DNA of 64,000 bases, from positions 328,415-392,414 of the forward strand of contig CALSNM010000001.1 of NCBI GenBank assembly GCA_943787725.1, read 5' to 3'. Below the pieces are notes generated by a model. The model was not told the DNA's origin and did not search any database. It worked only from the letters and a program-made list of their open reading frames with translations. The translations under genes were made by a program, and so were the position numbers. Shown here piece by piece: positions 10,401-23,127 of this stretch (positions are counted from its first letter, which is position 1; each line of letters opens with the position of its first letter). The DNA comes from an uncultured Flavobacteriales bacterium. Lineage in GTDB: Bacteria; Bacteroidota; Bacteroidia; Flavobacteriales_D; Parvicellaceae.

Positions 10401-13400
10401 GTGAATCCGCTATTAGTACTGGTCCAACTATATGTATAATCAGGAAAAAGCACAAAAGGAGTACCTCCCACAACCGTTACATCAATACTTCCGTCCATTG
10501 CACCTAAGCAAAGCACATTGGCATCTATCGCGGAGATTGCAAGAGCAGAAGGTTCTAAAATACTATCACTATAAGTTGCTATACATCCATCGGAATCCGT
10601 CACAGTAAGCGTATCATATATTGGCCCTGAATTAGTAAGGTCTTGGGTTACTGCACCAGATTGGCTCCATGAAAAACTTGTATATGGAGCTGTTCCACCA
10701 GACACAGTAACTATTATTGATCCATCATTATCACCAAAACAAGTTACGTCTGTTTGCGATACTAAGGTAATTATGGGTGCGCTAGGATTGGTAACCGATT
10801 CATTAGCAGTTGATGTACAACCCAAATCATCTGTAACTGTAACTGTAGTAGTTTGCGGTGACAATCCTGTTTCCGTTGCATTGTCAATGCCTATTCCATT
10901 AAAATCCCAGTCAATAGAATGTGGCAACACGCCCCCAACTGCAACTACCGTAACTGAACCATCATTACCCGCACAAGAAACTGGAGTACTTGAAGTGGTT
11001 AATGTCAGAGTAGGGTTATCGTTTAAGTCGTAACATTCTGAAGCCTGGCAACTATTCCCGTCTGTTAAAGTAACACAGTATTGACCCGCTTCCAGGCCTG
11101 TAATATCTTCATTGGTTGAAACATATCCATTTGGTCCAGTCCATGCAAAAGTTGATGCACCTACATTATCGGTAGGGACAAGATCGATTTCACCTGTAAA
11201 TTCTGATGCACACAATGGGTTGGATAGTGTTGCAGGTAATGTAATTTCTAAAGGAGCCAAAATGTCAATGACTACGGACGAAACACAGCCATCTTGTGTA
11301 TCTTCGATGGTATATTGTCCAGGTAATAGACCGGTAGGATTTATTGTATTGTCAGCAATTACGGTTGGACCACTAGTGTAAAATAAAGAATCTCCGGATG
11401 TAACTGAGGTAATCGTGATACTACCATCAGAATCTCCAAAACAAGTTATATCAGTTTGTGTAAAAGTTATCGGTGCAGATGAAAGAGAAACAATGCACTC
11501 AGCGTTTGTCGCTGGACAGCCGTTACCATCCGTTACAGTAACATTATAACAACCTTGAAATAGCCCATTAACAGTTGCTGTATTTCCGACAACTGCTCCG
11601 GTTGATGGGTTTGTCCACAAATATGTATAGTCATTTGGTAATAATCCAGGCGTTCCTCCGGCTGCCACCACTGAAACAGAACCATCTGGTGTTGCACAAT
11701 CCGATGACGAGATTGAAGATGTTAAAGATGTTACTTGCGTAGGGGTTATTATAGTAAATGTTCCGGATGCAATACATCCATTTGCATCTATTCCATTTAG
11801 AGTGTAAGACCCATCTCCTATTTCCAAATCTTCAGTATCATCATTATCGCCGGTGCCATCATTGTCCCAATCAAAAGTATGAGGTCCAGTACCACCAGTT
11901 GGAGTAATATCTATCAAGCCAAGACTGTCAAAACATGCTGGTTGAGTAACAACTCCAGGAAGTTCATAAATCGCAGGTTCAGTAACTTCGACTGACCTAA
12001 GGTCTTGGCAACCCGTGAGATCATCTGTAGCGGTAAGTGTATATGTTCCTGCACATAGACTAGAAATGTCATCCAACACGCTTGAAAAAGCTGCTGGACC
12101 AGACCAAGACAATGTAAACGGATTTATACCCGTAACGGTAGAAGTAATATCTCCGTCACAAACACCAAAACATGAGATCATTGTAGAATCATCAACAACT
12201 ATTGAAGGAACGGCTTCTCTTGAAACAGCAACCAAAGTGGATTCCATACAACCATTCCCATCTGTTACTTCAACCGTATAAGTTCCTTCTGTTAGTCCTG
12301 TTTCAGTGTCAGCTGCTCCTAGAGATACAGACAAAGGATCGTACCATTGATAAGTATATTCCGGCGAAGGCACAATTGGTGTTCCTCCCACTGCTACAAC
12401 CGTTGCTTGTCCATCATTACCCGCACAAGAAGCAGTCACGCTTGAACCAGTCAATGTTAAAGCAGGAATACTATTTATATCGTAACATTCTGCGGCCTGA
12501 CAACCATTCCCATCTGTTAGGGTAATACAATATTGTCCAGATTCCAAACCAGTTAAATCTTCATCGGTTGAGACATATGCATTTGGACCAGTCCATGCAA
12601 AAGTTGTTACTCCTAAATTATCCGTAGGTGTAATATCAATTTCACCTGTAAGTTCTCCTGCACATAAAGGATGAATTATTGCTTCAGCCAATGTAATTTC
12701 TAATGGACCTAAAACATCAATAACCACAGAAGAAATACAACCATCTTTAGTGTCTTCCAAAGTATACTGTCCTGGAGACAATCCCGTAGGGTTCAATGTA
12801 TTATTCGAAATTACGGTTGGGCCACTAGTGTAAAATAAAGAATCGCCTGAAGTAACAGAGGTAATTGAGATACTGCCATCAGCAGAACCAAAACAAGTTA
12901 CATCGGTCTGTGTAAAAGTTATAGGAGGTGATGAAAGAGAAGAAATACACTCAGCCTCGACTATTGGACAATCGTTTGCATCTGTGATCTCTAGGTTATA
13001 ACATCCCTGCAATAACGCCGATACAGTTGGCGTATTTCCAACAACAGCTCCCGTTAACGCACTTGTCCATGAATACGTATAATCATTTGGCAAGGTGCCA
13101 GGGGTTCCTCCTCCTGCTATTACCGAGACAGAACCATCTGCAGTAAAACAATCTGTTGAGGGTACTGATGAGGTTGAAGCTGTTACTTGCGAAGGTTGTG
13201 TTATAGTAAATGTTCCTGTCGCAGTACAACCATTTGCGTCTACTCCAATTACTACATAAGTTCCGTCTTCTATTTCCAAATCTTCAATATCGTCATTATC
13301 ACCTGTTCCATCATTATCCCAGTCAAAAACTGTATATGGCCCAGTACCTCCAGTTGGAGTAATATCTATCAAGCCGAGACTGTCAAAACACGTTGGTTGA

Positions 13401-16400
13401 GTAACAACTCCTGGAAGTTCATAAACTGCTGCAGGACCTAAAATATCAATGATTGCCGAGTAGACACATCCATCTTCTGTGTCTGTAACCGTGTATTGTC
13501 CCGGTAATAAACCAGTAGGATTGATAGTATTATTAGCAATTGCAGTTGGACCACTGGTATAAAATAGAGAATCTCCTGATGTAACCGACGTTATTGTGAT
13601 AGTACCTTCAGCAGTTTCAAAACAGTTTGCATCTGTTTGTGTATAAATTATTGGTTGCTCTGCAACAGGGGAAAAACATTCTGTATCCTCAACAGGACAG
13701 CCATTACCATCGGTTATAGTAACATTGTAACAACCTTGAATTAGACCAGTAACTGTTGCAGTATTACCAACAAGCAAACCTGTTGAAGTATTTGTCCACA
13801 AATACGTATATTCGTTTGGTAATGGACCGGGGGTTCCTCCTCCAGCTACTACTGAAACTGACCCATCCGGTGTCACACAATCCGATGAAGGCACCGAAGA
13901 TGTTAAAGATGTTCCTTGTGCTGGAGTTATTATGGTAAATGTTCCTGTTGCAACACATCCATTTGCATCTATTCCATTTACGATATAAGTTCCATTGCCT
14001 ATTTCTAAGTCTTCACTATCATCATTGTCGCCAGTACCATCATTATCCCAATCAAAAGTATATGGTCCTGTTCCACCGGTTACAGAAATGTCTATCAAAC
14101 CTAGACTGTCAAAACATGTTGGCTGAGTAACAACACCTTGGAGATCATAAGCTACAGGTTCAGTAATTTCGACCGACCTAAACACTTGGCAGCCTGTTAA
14201 ATTGTCGACAGCTGTTAGCGTGTATATTCCTGCGCATAAGCTCGATATGTCATCCGATGGGCTTGAAAAAGCACTGGGGCCAGACCAAGATAATGTAAAT
14301 GGCGTTGCACTAGTAACTGTAGTGGCAATATCGCCATCACATATACCAAAACATGAAACCATAGTCGAATCATCCACAACTATTGTGGGAGAGTTGTCTT
14401 CAGATACAGTGACTTGAACAGTATCAACACATCCATTTGCATCTGAAACTTCTACGGGATAAATTCCAGCACCCAAACCTCCAACATTTATAGTGTTATT
14501 AGGTAGAATCGTGAACCAATTATAAGTATAATCATCTGGAGCGGGCTGAGTAATTGGCGTTCCTCCCGAAGGAACAATTGTTGCGTCTCCATCAGAACTT
14601 CCACATTGTGCATTATTTGTTGTGTAAGAGGCAGTAACTGCCGTTGGTTCAGAAATATTAATACATGTATCAATTGAACAACCTCTATCATCTGAAATAT
14701 TAACACAATATTGACCTACCGATAACCCGGATAAATCCTCAGAAACCGAAGTAAATCCGGGACCTGTCCAACTATAAACATAAGACCCAGAAACAATCCC
14801 TCCGGATGCATTAATATCTATTGAGGCATCAGCATCTCCAAAACATTGTAGATCTGAAATAATAGTATTTCCAGCTATTATGAGGTCTGGTTCAGTAATC
14901 GTTAGTGTTTCAGTTAATATACATGAACTTGCGTCTGTTACTGTTATAGTATAGTCACCTGCACAAAGACCAAAAATATTTGCCGTCCCAGGATCAACGA
15001 AAGAAGGATCGGTTGATGTCCAAGTAATAACATAAGGTAAAGTTCCACCTACAATTGTAGAAGTAATCGCACCATCGCACGATTCAAAACATGTTAAGTC
15101 TTGCGTCAAAAAGTTTCCTGTAGCGGGAGTAGCGTCGATTACGCATGCTTGATCCGTGTAAACACAACCCACTGCGTCAGTATAGGTTAAATCATAACAA
15201 CAAGCTGCCAAGCCAGTTACTGTGAATCCCGCAACGGGGGATGGTAAACCACAGGTATTTATCCATGAGTAAGTCCCCCCGCCCGCTCCGCCGGAAATTA
15301 CCGCTGTAACAGTGCCATCTGCAGCTATACAACTTGCGTTTGTACTAGAGGTCACACCGGTAATGACGGAGTTTTCCGTAATCTCAATTGTGGAATCCAT
15401 CACACAACCATTCCCATCCATAACAGAAACCGTGTAGCTTCCTTGAGGCAACAATGTTGGATCCTCAATATCTACATAACCTCCTGGAGGTAAATGGTCC
15501 CAATCATATGTGTAGGGAGCGACACCACTTGAAGGTGTAATATCAATACTTCCTGTTGAAGCTCCATTACAATCAACGTTCGTAGGAACACCGTTTACAA
15601 TAATTTCTGCAGGTGTAGAAATAATATAGGTAGTATCATAAGTACAAGACTCCGAATCAACGATAGTTACCGTGTAAGAACCAGAATCAAGATTTATTAA
15701 GTTTTCGGTAATATCTGCTATTGGCGAACCATTGAAAACCCATGAAAAACTATAAGTTCCTGGTCCAGAACCTCCAGTCACAGACTGCGTAATAGTAGCA
15801 TTTACTTGATCCCAACAAAGATTATCTGTAACTACTCCGTTTGCAAAAATAGAATTAGGTTCTGTAATTGTAACTGGTATATCCTCTGCACAGCCATTAC
15901 CATCAACAATTGTAATCGTGTAAGAACCTTCTGTAAGACTAGAGAATGTTTCGGATACTTGCGTAGTTGCCCCACCATCTGTAGAATACAAATAAGGTGC
16001 TGTGCCTGTCCCAGCATCTGCTGCAACGGCAACTTCGCCCGTAGAATTTCCATTACAATCTACATTGGTTTGCGCGGTAATTGCTCCTGTAAGATCGGCA
16101 GGCTCTGTAATGGTAACCGAAACGTCCTCAGTACAGCCATTATCATCAACTATTGTAACGGTGTAAGAACCTTCTGCAAGACCAGAAAAAGTTCCAGACA
16201 CCTGCGTTGCACCACCATCTATGGAATACAAATAAGGGGATGTACCTGTTCCAGCATCTGCTGCAACAGTGACAGAACCCGTAGAATTTCCATTACAATC
16301 TACATCTCTTTGCGCAATAATAGCTCCCGTGAGATCGGCAGGCTCTGTAATGGTAACCGGAACGTCTTCAGTACAACCATTATCATCAACAATTGTAACG

Positions 16401-19400
16401 GTGTAAGCGCCAACTGACAAACCACCAAATGTCCCAGATACTTGCGTGGTAACTCCGCCATCTGTAGAATACAAATAAGGGGATGTACCTGTTCCAGCAT
16501 CTGCTTCAACCGTAACTTCGCCAGTAGCATTTCCATTACAATCCACATTGGTTTGCGCAGTAATAGCACCGGTAAGTTCAGTAGGCTCTGTAATGGTAAC
16601 CGGAACGTCCTCAGTACAGCCATTGTCATCTAAAATTGTAATGGTGTAAGCGCCTTCTGCAAGACCAGAAAAGGTTCCAGACAATTGCGTTGCGCCGCCA
16701 TCTATAGAATACAAATAAGGGGATGTTCCAGTTCCAGCGTCTGCTGCAACAGTGACAGAACCAGTCGTATTTCCATTACAGCCCAAATCTGTTTGCGCAG
16801 TAATAGCGCCTGTAAGGTCATCAGGCTCTGTAATGGTAACCGGAACGTCCTCAGTACAGCCATTACCATCAACAATTGTAATCGTGTAAGAACCTTCTGT
16901 AAGACTAGAGAATGTTTCGGATACTTGCGTAGTTGCCCCACCATCTATAGAATACAAATAAGGGGATGTGCCTGTCCCAGCATCTGCTGCAACCGTAACT
17001 TCGCCAGTAGCATTTCCATTACAATCTACATCGGTTTGCGCAGTAATAGCGCCTGTAAGATCGGCAGGCTCTGTAATGGTAACCGGAACGTCCTCAGTAC
17101 AGCCATTATCATCTAAAATTGTAACGGTGTAAGAACCTTCTGCAAGACCAGAAAAGGTTCCAGATACCTGCGTTGCACCACCATCTATAGAATACAAATA
17201 AGGGGATGTACCTGTTCCAGCGTCTGCTGCAACAGTAACTTCGCCCGTAGCATTTCCATTACAATCTACATTAGTTTGCGCAGTAATAGCTCCCGTGAGA
17301 TCGGCAGGCTCTGTAATGGTAACCGGAACATCCTCAGTACAGCCATTACCATCAACAATTGTAACGGTGTAAGCGCCAACTGACAAACCACCAAATGTCC
17401 CAGATACTTGCGTGGTAACTCCGCCATCTGTAGAATACAAATAAGGGGATGTACCTGTTCCAGCATCTGCTGCAACCGTAACTTCGCCAGTAGCATTTCC
17501 ATTACAATCCACATTGGTTTGCGCAGTAATAGCACCGGTAAGTTCAGTAGGCTCTGTAATGGTAACCGGAACGTCCTCAGTACAGCCATTGTCATCTAAA
17601 ATTGTAACGGTGTAAGCGCCTTCTGCAAGACCAGAAAAGGTTCCAGACACCTGCGTTGCGCCGCCATCTATAGAATACAAATAAGGGGATGTACCTGTTC
17701 CAGCGTCTGCTGCAACAGTGACAGAACCAGTCGTATTTCCATTACAGCCCAAATCTGTTTGCGCAGTAATAGCGCCTGTAAGGTCATCAGGCTCTGTAAT
17801 GGTAACCGGAACGTCCTCAGTACAGCCATTACCATCAACAATTGTAATCGTGTAAGAACCTTCTGTAAGACTAGAGAATGTTTCGGATACTTGCGTAGTT
17901 GCCCCACCATCTATAGAATACAAATAAGGGGATGTGCCTGTCCCAGCATCTGCTGCAACAGTAACTTCGCCCGTAGAATTTCCATTACAATCTACATCGG
18001 TTTGCGCAGTAATAGCGCCTGTAAGATCGGCAGGCTCTGTAATGGTAACCGGAACGTCCTCAGTACAGCCATTATCATCTAAAATTGTAACGGTGTAAGA
18101 ACCTTCTGCAAGACCAGAAAAGGTTCCAGATACCTGCGTTGCACCACCATCTATAGAATACAAATAAGGGGATGTACCTGTTCCAGCGTCTGCTGCAACA
18201 GTAACTTCGCCCGTAGAATTTCCATTACAATCTACATTGGTTTGCGCAGTAATAGCGCCAGTAAGATCGGCAGGCTCTGTAATGGTAACCGGAACGTCTT
18301 CAGTACAACCATTATCATCTAAAATTGTAACGGTGTAAGCGCCAACTGACAAACCACCAAATGTCCCAGATACTTGCGTGGTAACTCCGCCATCTGTAGA
18401 ATACAAATAAGGGGATGTACCTGTTCCAGCATCTGCTTCAACCGTAACTTCGCCAGTAGCATTTCCATTACAATCCACATTGGTTTGCGCAGTAATAGCT
18501 CCGGTAAGTTCAGTAGGCTCTGTAATGGTAACCGGAACGTCCTCAGTACAGCCATTGTCATCTAAAATTGTAATCGTGTAAGCGCCTTCTGCAAGACCAG
18601 AAAAGGTTCCAGACAATTGCGTTGCGCCGCCATCTATGGAATACAAATAAGGGGATGTTCCAGTTCCAGCGTCTGCTGCAACGGTAACTTCGCCAGTAGC
18701 ATTTCCATTACAATCTACATCGGTTTGAGCGGTAATAGCGCCTGTAAGATCGGCAGGCTCTGTAATGGTAACCGGAACGTCCTCAGTACAGCCATTACCA
18801 TCAACAATTGTAATCGTGTAAGAACCTTCTGTAAGACTAGAGAATGTTTCGGATACTTGCGTAGTTGCCCCACCATCTATAGAATACAAATAAGGGGATG
18901 TGCCTGTCCCAGCATCTGCTGCAACCGTAACTTCGCCAGTAGCATTTCCATTACAATCTACATTGGTTTGCGCAGTAATAGCTCCGGTAAGTTCAGTAGG
19001 CTCTGTAATGGTAACCGGAACGTCCTCAGTACAGCCATTGTCATCTAAAATTGTAACTATATAAGCGCCTTCTGCAAGACCAGAAAAGGTTCCAGACACT
19101 TGCGTTGCTCCACCATCAATGGAATACAAATAAGGGGATGTTCCTGTTCCAGCATCTGCCGCAACGGTAACTTCGCCCGTAGAATTCCCATTACAATCCA
19201 CATTGGTTTGCGCAGTAATAGCTCCCGTGAGATCGGCAGGCTCTGAAATGGTCACCGGCACGTCCTCAGTACAGCCATTATCATCAACTATTGTAACTGT
19301 ATAAGAACCTTCTGACAAACCTCCAAATGTCCCAGATACTTGCGTGGTAACTCCGCCATCTGTAGAATACAAATAAGGGGATGTTCCTGTTCCAGCATCT

Positions 19401-22057
19401 GCTTCAACGGTAACTTCGCCCGTAGAATTCCCATTACAATCCACATTGGTTTGCGCAGTAATAGCTCCGGTAAGTTCAGTAGGCTCTGTAATGGTAACCG
19501 GAACGTCCTCAGTACAGCCATTGTCATCTAAAATTGTAACTATATAAGCGCCTTCTGCAAGACCAGAAAAGGTTCCAGACACTTGCGTTGCGCCGCCATC
19601 TATGGAATACAAATAAGGTGCTGTGCCTGTCCCAGCGTCTGCTGCAACAGTGACAGAGCCAGTCGTATTTCCATTACAGCCCAAATCTGTTTGAGCAGTA
19701 ATAGCGCCTGTAAGATCGGTAGGCTCTGTAATGGTAACCGGAACGTCCTCAGTACATCCATTATCATCTAAAATTGTAACGGTGTAAGCGCCTTCTGTAA
19801 GACCAGAGAATGTTCCAGACACTTGCGTTGCACCACCATCTATGGAATACAAATAAGGTGCTGTGCCTGTCCCAGCGTCTGCTTCAACGATAACTTCGCC
19901 CGTAGAATTTCCATTACAATCTACATTGGTTTGTGCAGTAATAGCGCCTGTAAGATCGGTAGGTTCTGTAATAGTAACCGGCACATCCTCTGTACAGCCA
20001 TTATCATCAACAATTGTAACGGTGTAAGCACCTTCTGCAAGACCAGAAAAGGTTCCAGACACTTGCGTTGCTCCACCATCAATGGAATACAAATAAGGGG
20101 ATGTTCCTGTTCCAGCATCTGCCGCAACGGTAACTTCGCCCGTAGAATTCCCATTACAATCCACATTGGTTTGCGCAGTAATAGCTCCTGTAAGTTCAGT
20201 AGGCTCTGTAATGGTAACCGGAACGTCCTCAGTACAGCCATTATCATCTAAAATTGTAACTATATAAGCGCCTTCTGCAAGACCAGAAAAGGTTCCAGAC
20301 ACTTGCGTTGCTCCACCATCAATGGAATACAAATAAGGGGATGTTCCTGTTCCAGCATTTGCTTCAACAGTAACTTCGCCCGTAGAATTTCCATTACAAT
20401 CTACATTGGTTTGAGCAGTAATAGCACCTGTAAGGTCTAATGGCTCTGTAATGGTAACCGGTATATTCTCGGTACAGCCATTATCATCAACAATTGTAAC
20501 AGTGTAAGATCCTTCTGCAAGACCAGAAAAGGTTCCGGATGCCTGAGTAGTGGCTCCGCCATCAGTGGAGTATAAATAAGGAGATGTGCCTGTGCCTGCA
20601 TCTGCTTCAACGGTTACAGAACCAGTGGAATTCCCATTACAATCTACATCTGTTTGAGCAGTGATAGCACCAGTGAGGTCAGTGGGTTCGGTAATAGTAA
20701 CAGTGACATCTTCAGTACAACCATTATCATCGGTTATTAATAGTTGATAGACCCCGCCATCAAGGTTATTTTGGTCTTCAGACGCAGGGATAAGTCCACC
20801 TCCTGGTGTTATAATAGTCCAGAAGGGGGTTAATGAGCCAGTTCCTCCTGTGGGAATTGCATCTACACTTCCGTTACCATTACCGTTGCAATCTACATTA
20901 GTGATAATGGTGGAGATGTTGATTGGTGGAGGTGCAGAAACTTGAGGGATTTGAAGGTTTTGAACACATCCATTAGCATCCGTAACTGTGACATAATAGT
21001 CAGTTGAATGACACAAAGAGTTAATTGTTAAACCTGTAACTGCTGTAGGAGCTCCAGCACCAATTGTACCTTGAAACCATTCAATAGAAGAATAAGGGAG
21101 CGTGCCTCCAGTGACAGTCACAGTTGTTGCACCATCACAAGTATTAGAACAAGTTGCATCGGTGCTATTATCCACAGAAACAGCTATCAAAGTTGGACTA
21201 TTAACAACAACGACAGTATCATCATTACATGAATTAACATCACTAACAGTAACGGTATACGATCCCTCACACAGCCCATTAGCAATAGATGCTGTACTTA
21301 CAACACTTGACGTTGCGTTATTCACCCAAGAAAATTGATAAGGAGCTCCGTTTCCTCCAGAAGGAAATGACTCAGTTGTTCCATCGCAGTCACCAAAACA
21401 GCTAACATCAGCAACAGTTACATTAGGATAAATAACGGTAGGGGTACTAATAGTAAAAGTAGTATCAAAAGAACAACCATTAGCATCAGTAACATTCAAT
21501 GTGTTAAGGCCCACACATAAATTATTTGCAGAGAATCCCGTTTCTCCACTTCCCCATAAATAATCAACAGGTGAAGTTCCACCAATAACAATTGCAGTAC
21601 CAGTACCATCACAATTAGTATTACAGGAAGGGTCAGTAAGCGTAAATGAAAAAACAATTTGTGGTGCAGGTTCATTTACAATTACATCATCATTACATAT
21701 TTCTCCAGAAATAAGATCTTGGACGATTACAGTATACGTCCCTGCATCCACACCACCGTAGCAATTTGCCGCAGGTCCACTTGGCCCTCCTACCCAAATA
21801 TAATTGTAGGAGCCAGATCCAGAAATGACATTTACACAAATTGTTCCGTCAGAAAGATCTGCACAGCTTACATCTTGTCCGTTATAATCTGAAGTAACAA
21901 CAGCCTCTATTGTAAGAGACCCACATGTAGCTTGAGCGGAATAACTTACAGAAAACAAGAAAAACCCCAAAAGCAAAGCTGTCAGCCTAAGAGCTGGAAA
22001 AAACAAGTGCTGTTTTATCTGATTCTGAAGGAAGGTTTTCATAAAAGCGTTATTCAT
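7416..22057 (-). CDS. Giant SprB-like surface adhesin with gliding-motility-associated C-terminal domain (frame breaks in the 3' end)
   Basis: SprB-type adhesins are exported by the T9SS to the cell surface, where they mediate attachment and, in gliding species, movement. The frame is unbroken for 4,201 codons (22057-9452), starting with a signal peptide (LLLGFFLFSVSYSAQA). It carries dozens of SprB repeats of about 40 residues (GG..PYTY.W, then YTVTITD.NGC). At 9455 the frame shifts at a GCA-repeat stretch, continues 9345-7963, then breaks several times to 7730. The C-terminus is the type B sorting domain: FPNGFSPNGDGINDTW, VYNRWGQQLF, LPVGTYYYII, ending in TIMR. Joined length is about 4,880 residues. 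A second possible ATG lies at 22042. The PorP/SprF gene follows directly. Confidence 0.88.
10900..14380 (-). repeat. Older long-period duplication in the adhesin (periods 2181 and 726 bp)
   Basis: The segment starting VVDDSTMVSCFG at 14380 recurs as VVDDSTMISCFG at 12199, a 2181-bp period, with the same order of following domains but clear divergence. Inside the first copy, the block starting VVTQPTCFDSLGLID at 14134 is repeated at 13408 (726 bp) and occurs once in the second copy at 11953. The second long copy lacks the internal tandem and fades near 10900. Divergence is much higher than in the 15.9-20.7 kb array, so this duplication is older. Confidence 0.8.
15854..19717 (-). repeat. Higher-order repeat: four 966-bp units of four repeat types each
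   Basis: Repeats 5-20 of the array fall into four types in fixed order. Type D has TDLGCNGNTTGSV; type A has STDGGVTTQVSGTFGGLS; type B has SIDGGATQVSGTFSGLAEG; type C has GGATTQVSETFSSLTEG with IVDGNGC. One unit is 80+81+80+81 residues, or 966 bp. Units run 19717-18752, 18751-17786, 17785-16820 and 16819-15854. The type D boundary is visible in DNA as the same tract at 17785 and 16819. In unit 2 the first half of the D copy carries the more common DVDCNGNATGEV version, as expected after local gene conversion. Confidence 0.85.
15854..20680 (-). repeat. Array of 20 tandem 240/243-bp coding repeats in the adhesin
   Basis: Counted by eye in the translation, there are 20 consecutive copies of an 80- or 81-residue unit. 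Each begins [D/E]LTGAITAQT, contains CNGN, DAGTGTSPYLYS and TFSGL, and ends NGCTEDVPVTITEP. Eleven copies have 80 residues and nine have 81 (an extra Thr in GGATTQ or GGVTTQ), giving 4,827 nt in total. Each copy has two cysteines, in CNGN and NGC. The DNA copies are almost identical, which implies recent expansion or gene conversion. Confidence 0.95.
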
Positions 22058-22311
22058 ACGAAGAAATAGAAATTAAGTTATAAATTTTAATTAATGATAT
22101 AACTAATAAATTCATTATTAAGGTGATTCATTTATCCTGTTGTTATTTTTTTTCAAATAAGAAGCCTCAATTAAAGGTTGAATGTATAATAATTGACGCT
22201 TTCACCCCTACTTAAGTTGCTTAAATACTAAGACTCATTCGTTGAAAACCTCTTAAAAAGTGACGAATAGCACAAAACATGAAACCAACAAAAATTATAA
22301 ATCAGCTATTT

Positions 22312-22977
22312 TTATTCTAATAATATCTGAACATCCTCAATTAATTGGGTCATCTCCAGTGAATCCGTTCCATCATAAAACCCACGAATTCTTCTTCTTT
22401 TATCAATCAACACAATGTTTTCTGTGTGAATAAAGTCTCCTTCACCTCCCTGATCGAAGTTAGGGTCGTGTTCACTAGGAGCCACCAAATAACTTTTTCT
22501 CGCCAAATTGTATAAATGATATTTATCTCCCGTTAGAAACTGCCATCTTCTGGAGTCGGCTTCATATCTTTCTCCATATTCTTTTAAAGCTTCAACAGTA
22601 TCAATTTCGGGCCAAACTGTATGAGACAATATTATGACATCGTTATTGTATAAATATTTGTCATGAATTCGATTTAATTGATTATTCATTAGTGGACAAA
22701 TAGTTGGGCATGTAGCAAAAAAGAAATTAGCGATAACTACTTTGTCTCTGATAATTTCTTGCGAAACATTTTCACCATTCTGATTGGTTAATTGAAAGTC
22801 TAATATGGTATGATCAACCCCTTTATTATGCAAGGAGGAATCAACCAAAACATGATTTACATCTGTTGGATTTAATATTGGCAGTTTCCTTTCGTGTTTT
22901 TGCTCATAAAGTATGAATGTGGCTATTGCAATTATAGTAATGGCAACCACCGTTAAGTACAGAATAGTTTTCTTCAT
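22312..22977 (-). CDS. SCO1/SenC family protein
   Basis: This 221-residue protein is anchored by one N-terminal TM segment (ILYLTVVAITIIAIATFILY) with a thioredoxin-like domain outside the inner membrane. It has the SCO copper/redox motif CPTICP at about residue 95 and the distal conserved His in DFIHTENIVLID. SCO proteins deliver copper to, or reduce, the CuA site of cytochrome c oxidase; that role is inferred from the family, since no oxidase genes are nearby. A TATCTTTG promoter box lies 13 nt before the ATG. The gene is monocistronic between the adhesin and the quinone reductase-like gene. Confidence 0.88.
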   Translation of the reverse strand: MKKTILYLTVVAITIIAIATFILYEQKHERKLPILNPTDVNHVLVDSSLHNKGVDHTILDFQLTNQNGENVSQEIIRDKVVIANFFFATCPTICPLMNNQLNRIHDKYLYNNDVIILSHTVWPEIDTVEALKEYGERYEADSRRWQFLTGDKYHLYNLARKSYLVAPSEHDPNFDQGGEGDFIHTENIVLIDKRRRIRGFYDGTDSLEMTQLIEDVQILLE

Positions 22978-22990
22978 TTATTCTTTTTCG

Positions 22991-22998
22991 CAAAGATA
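22991..22998 (-). promoter_or_regulatory. -7 box of the SCO1-like gene
   Basis: On the minus strand this reads TATCTTTG, matching the Bacteroidota -7 consensus TAnnTTTG, 13 nt before the ATG at 22977. No clear -33 TTG at the usual distance. Confidence 0.5.
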
Positions 22999-23127
22999 GA
23001 GCCTAACAATTATAAACTGTATATTATTGAAAGAAAAATCATTTTGATTTTAACTCGAAATGTTAATTATAGGGGCTTTCTAGCAAACTCTTTTTTTAGA
23101 TCAGGTGTAAGTTTTTAAATCGTAATA

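Noticed and set aside
15806..20251. Many plus-strand open frames (cysteine-rich, repeated) across the adhesin repeat array
   Set aside because: They are antisense shadows of the 240/243-bp repeats. Each has the same period, no promoter box and a composition dictated by the sense strand.
15854..20680. CRISPR-like array
   Set aside because: The repeated units are adjacent, 240 bp long, in frame and coding, with no unique spacers.
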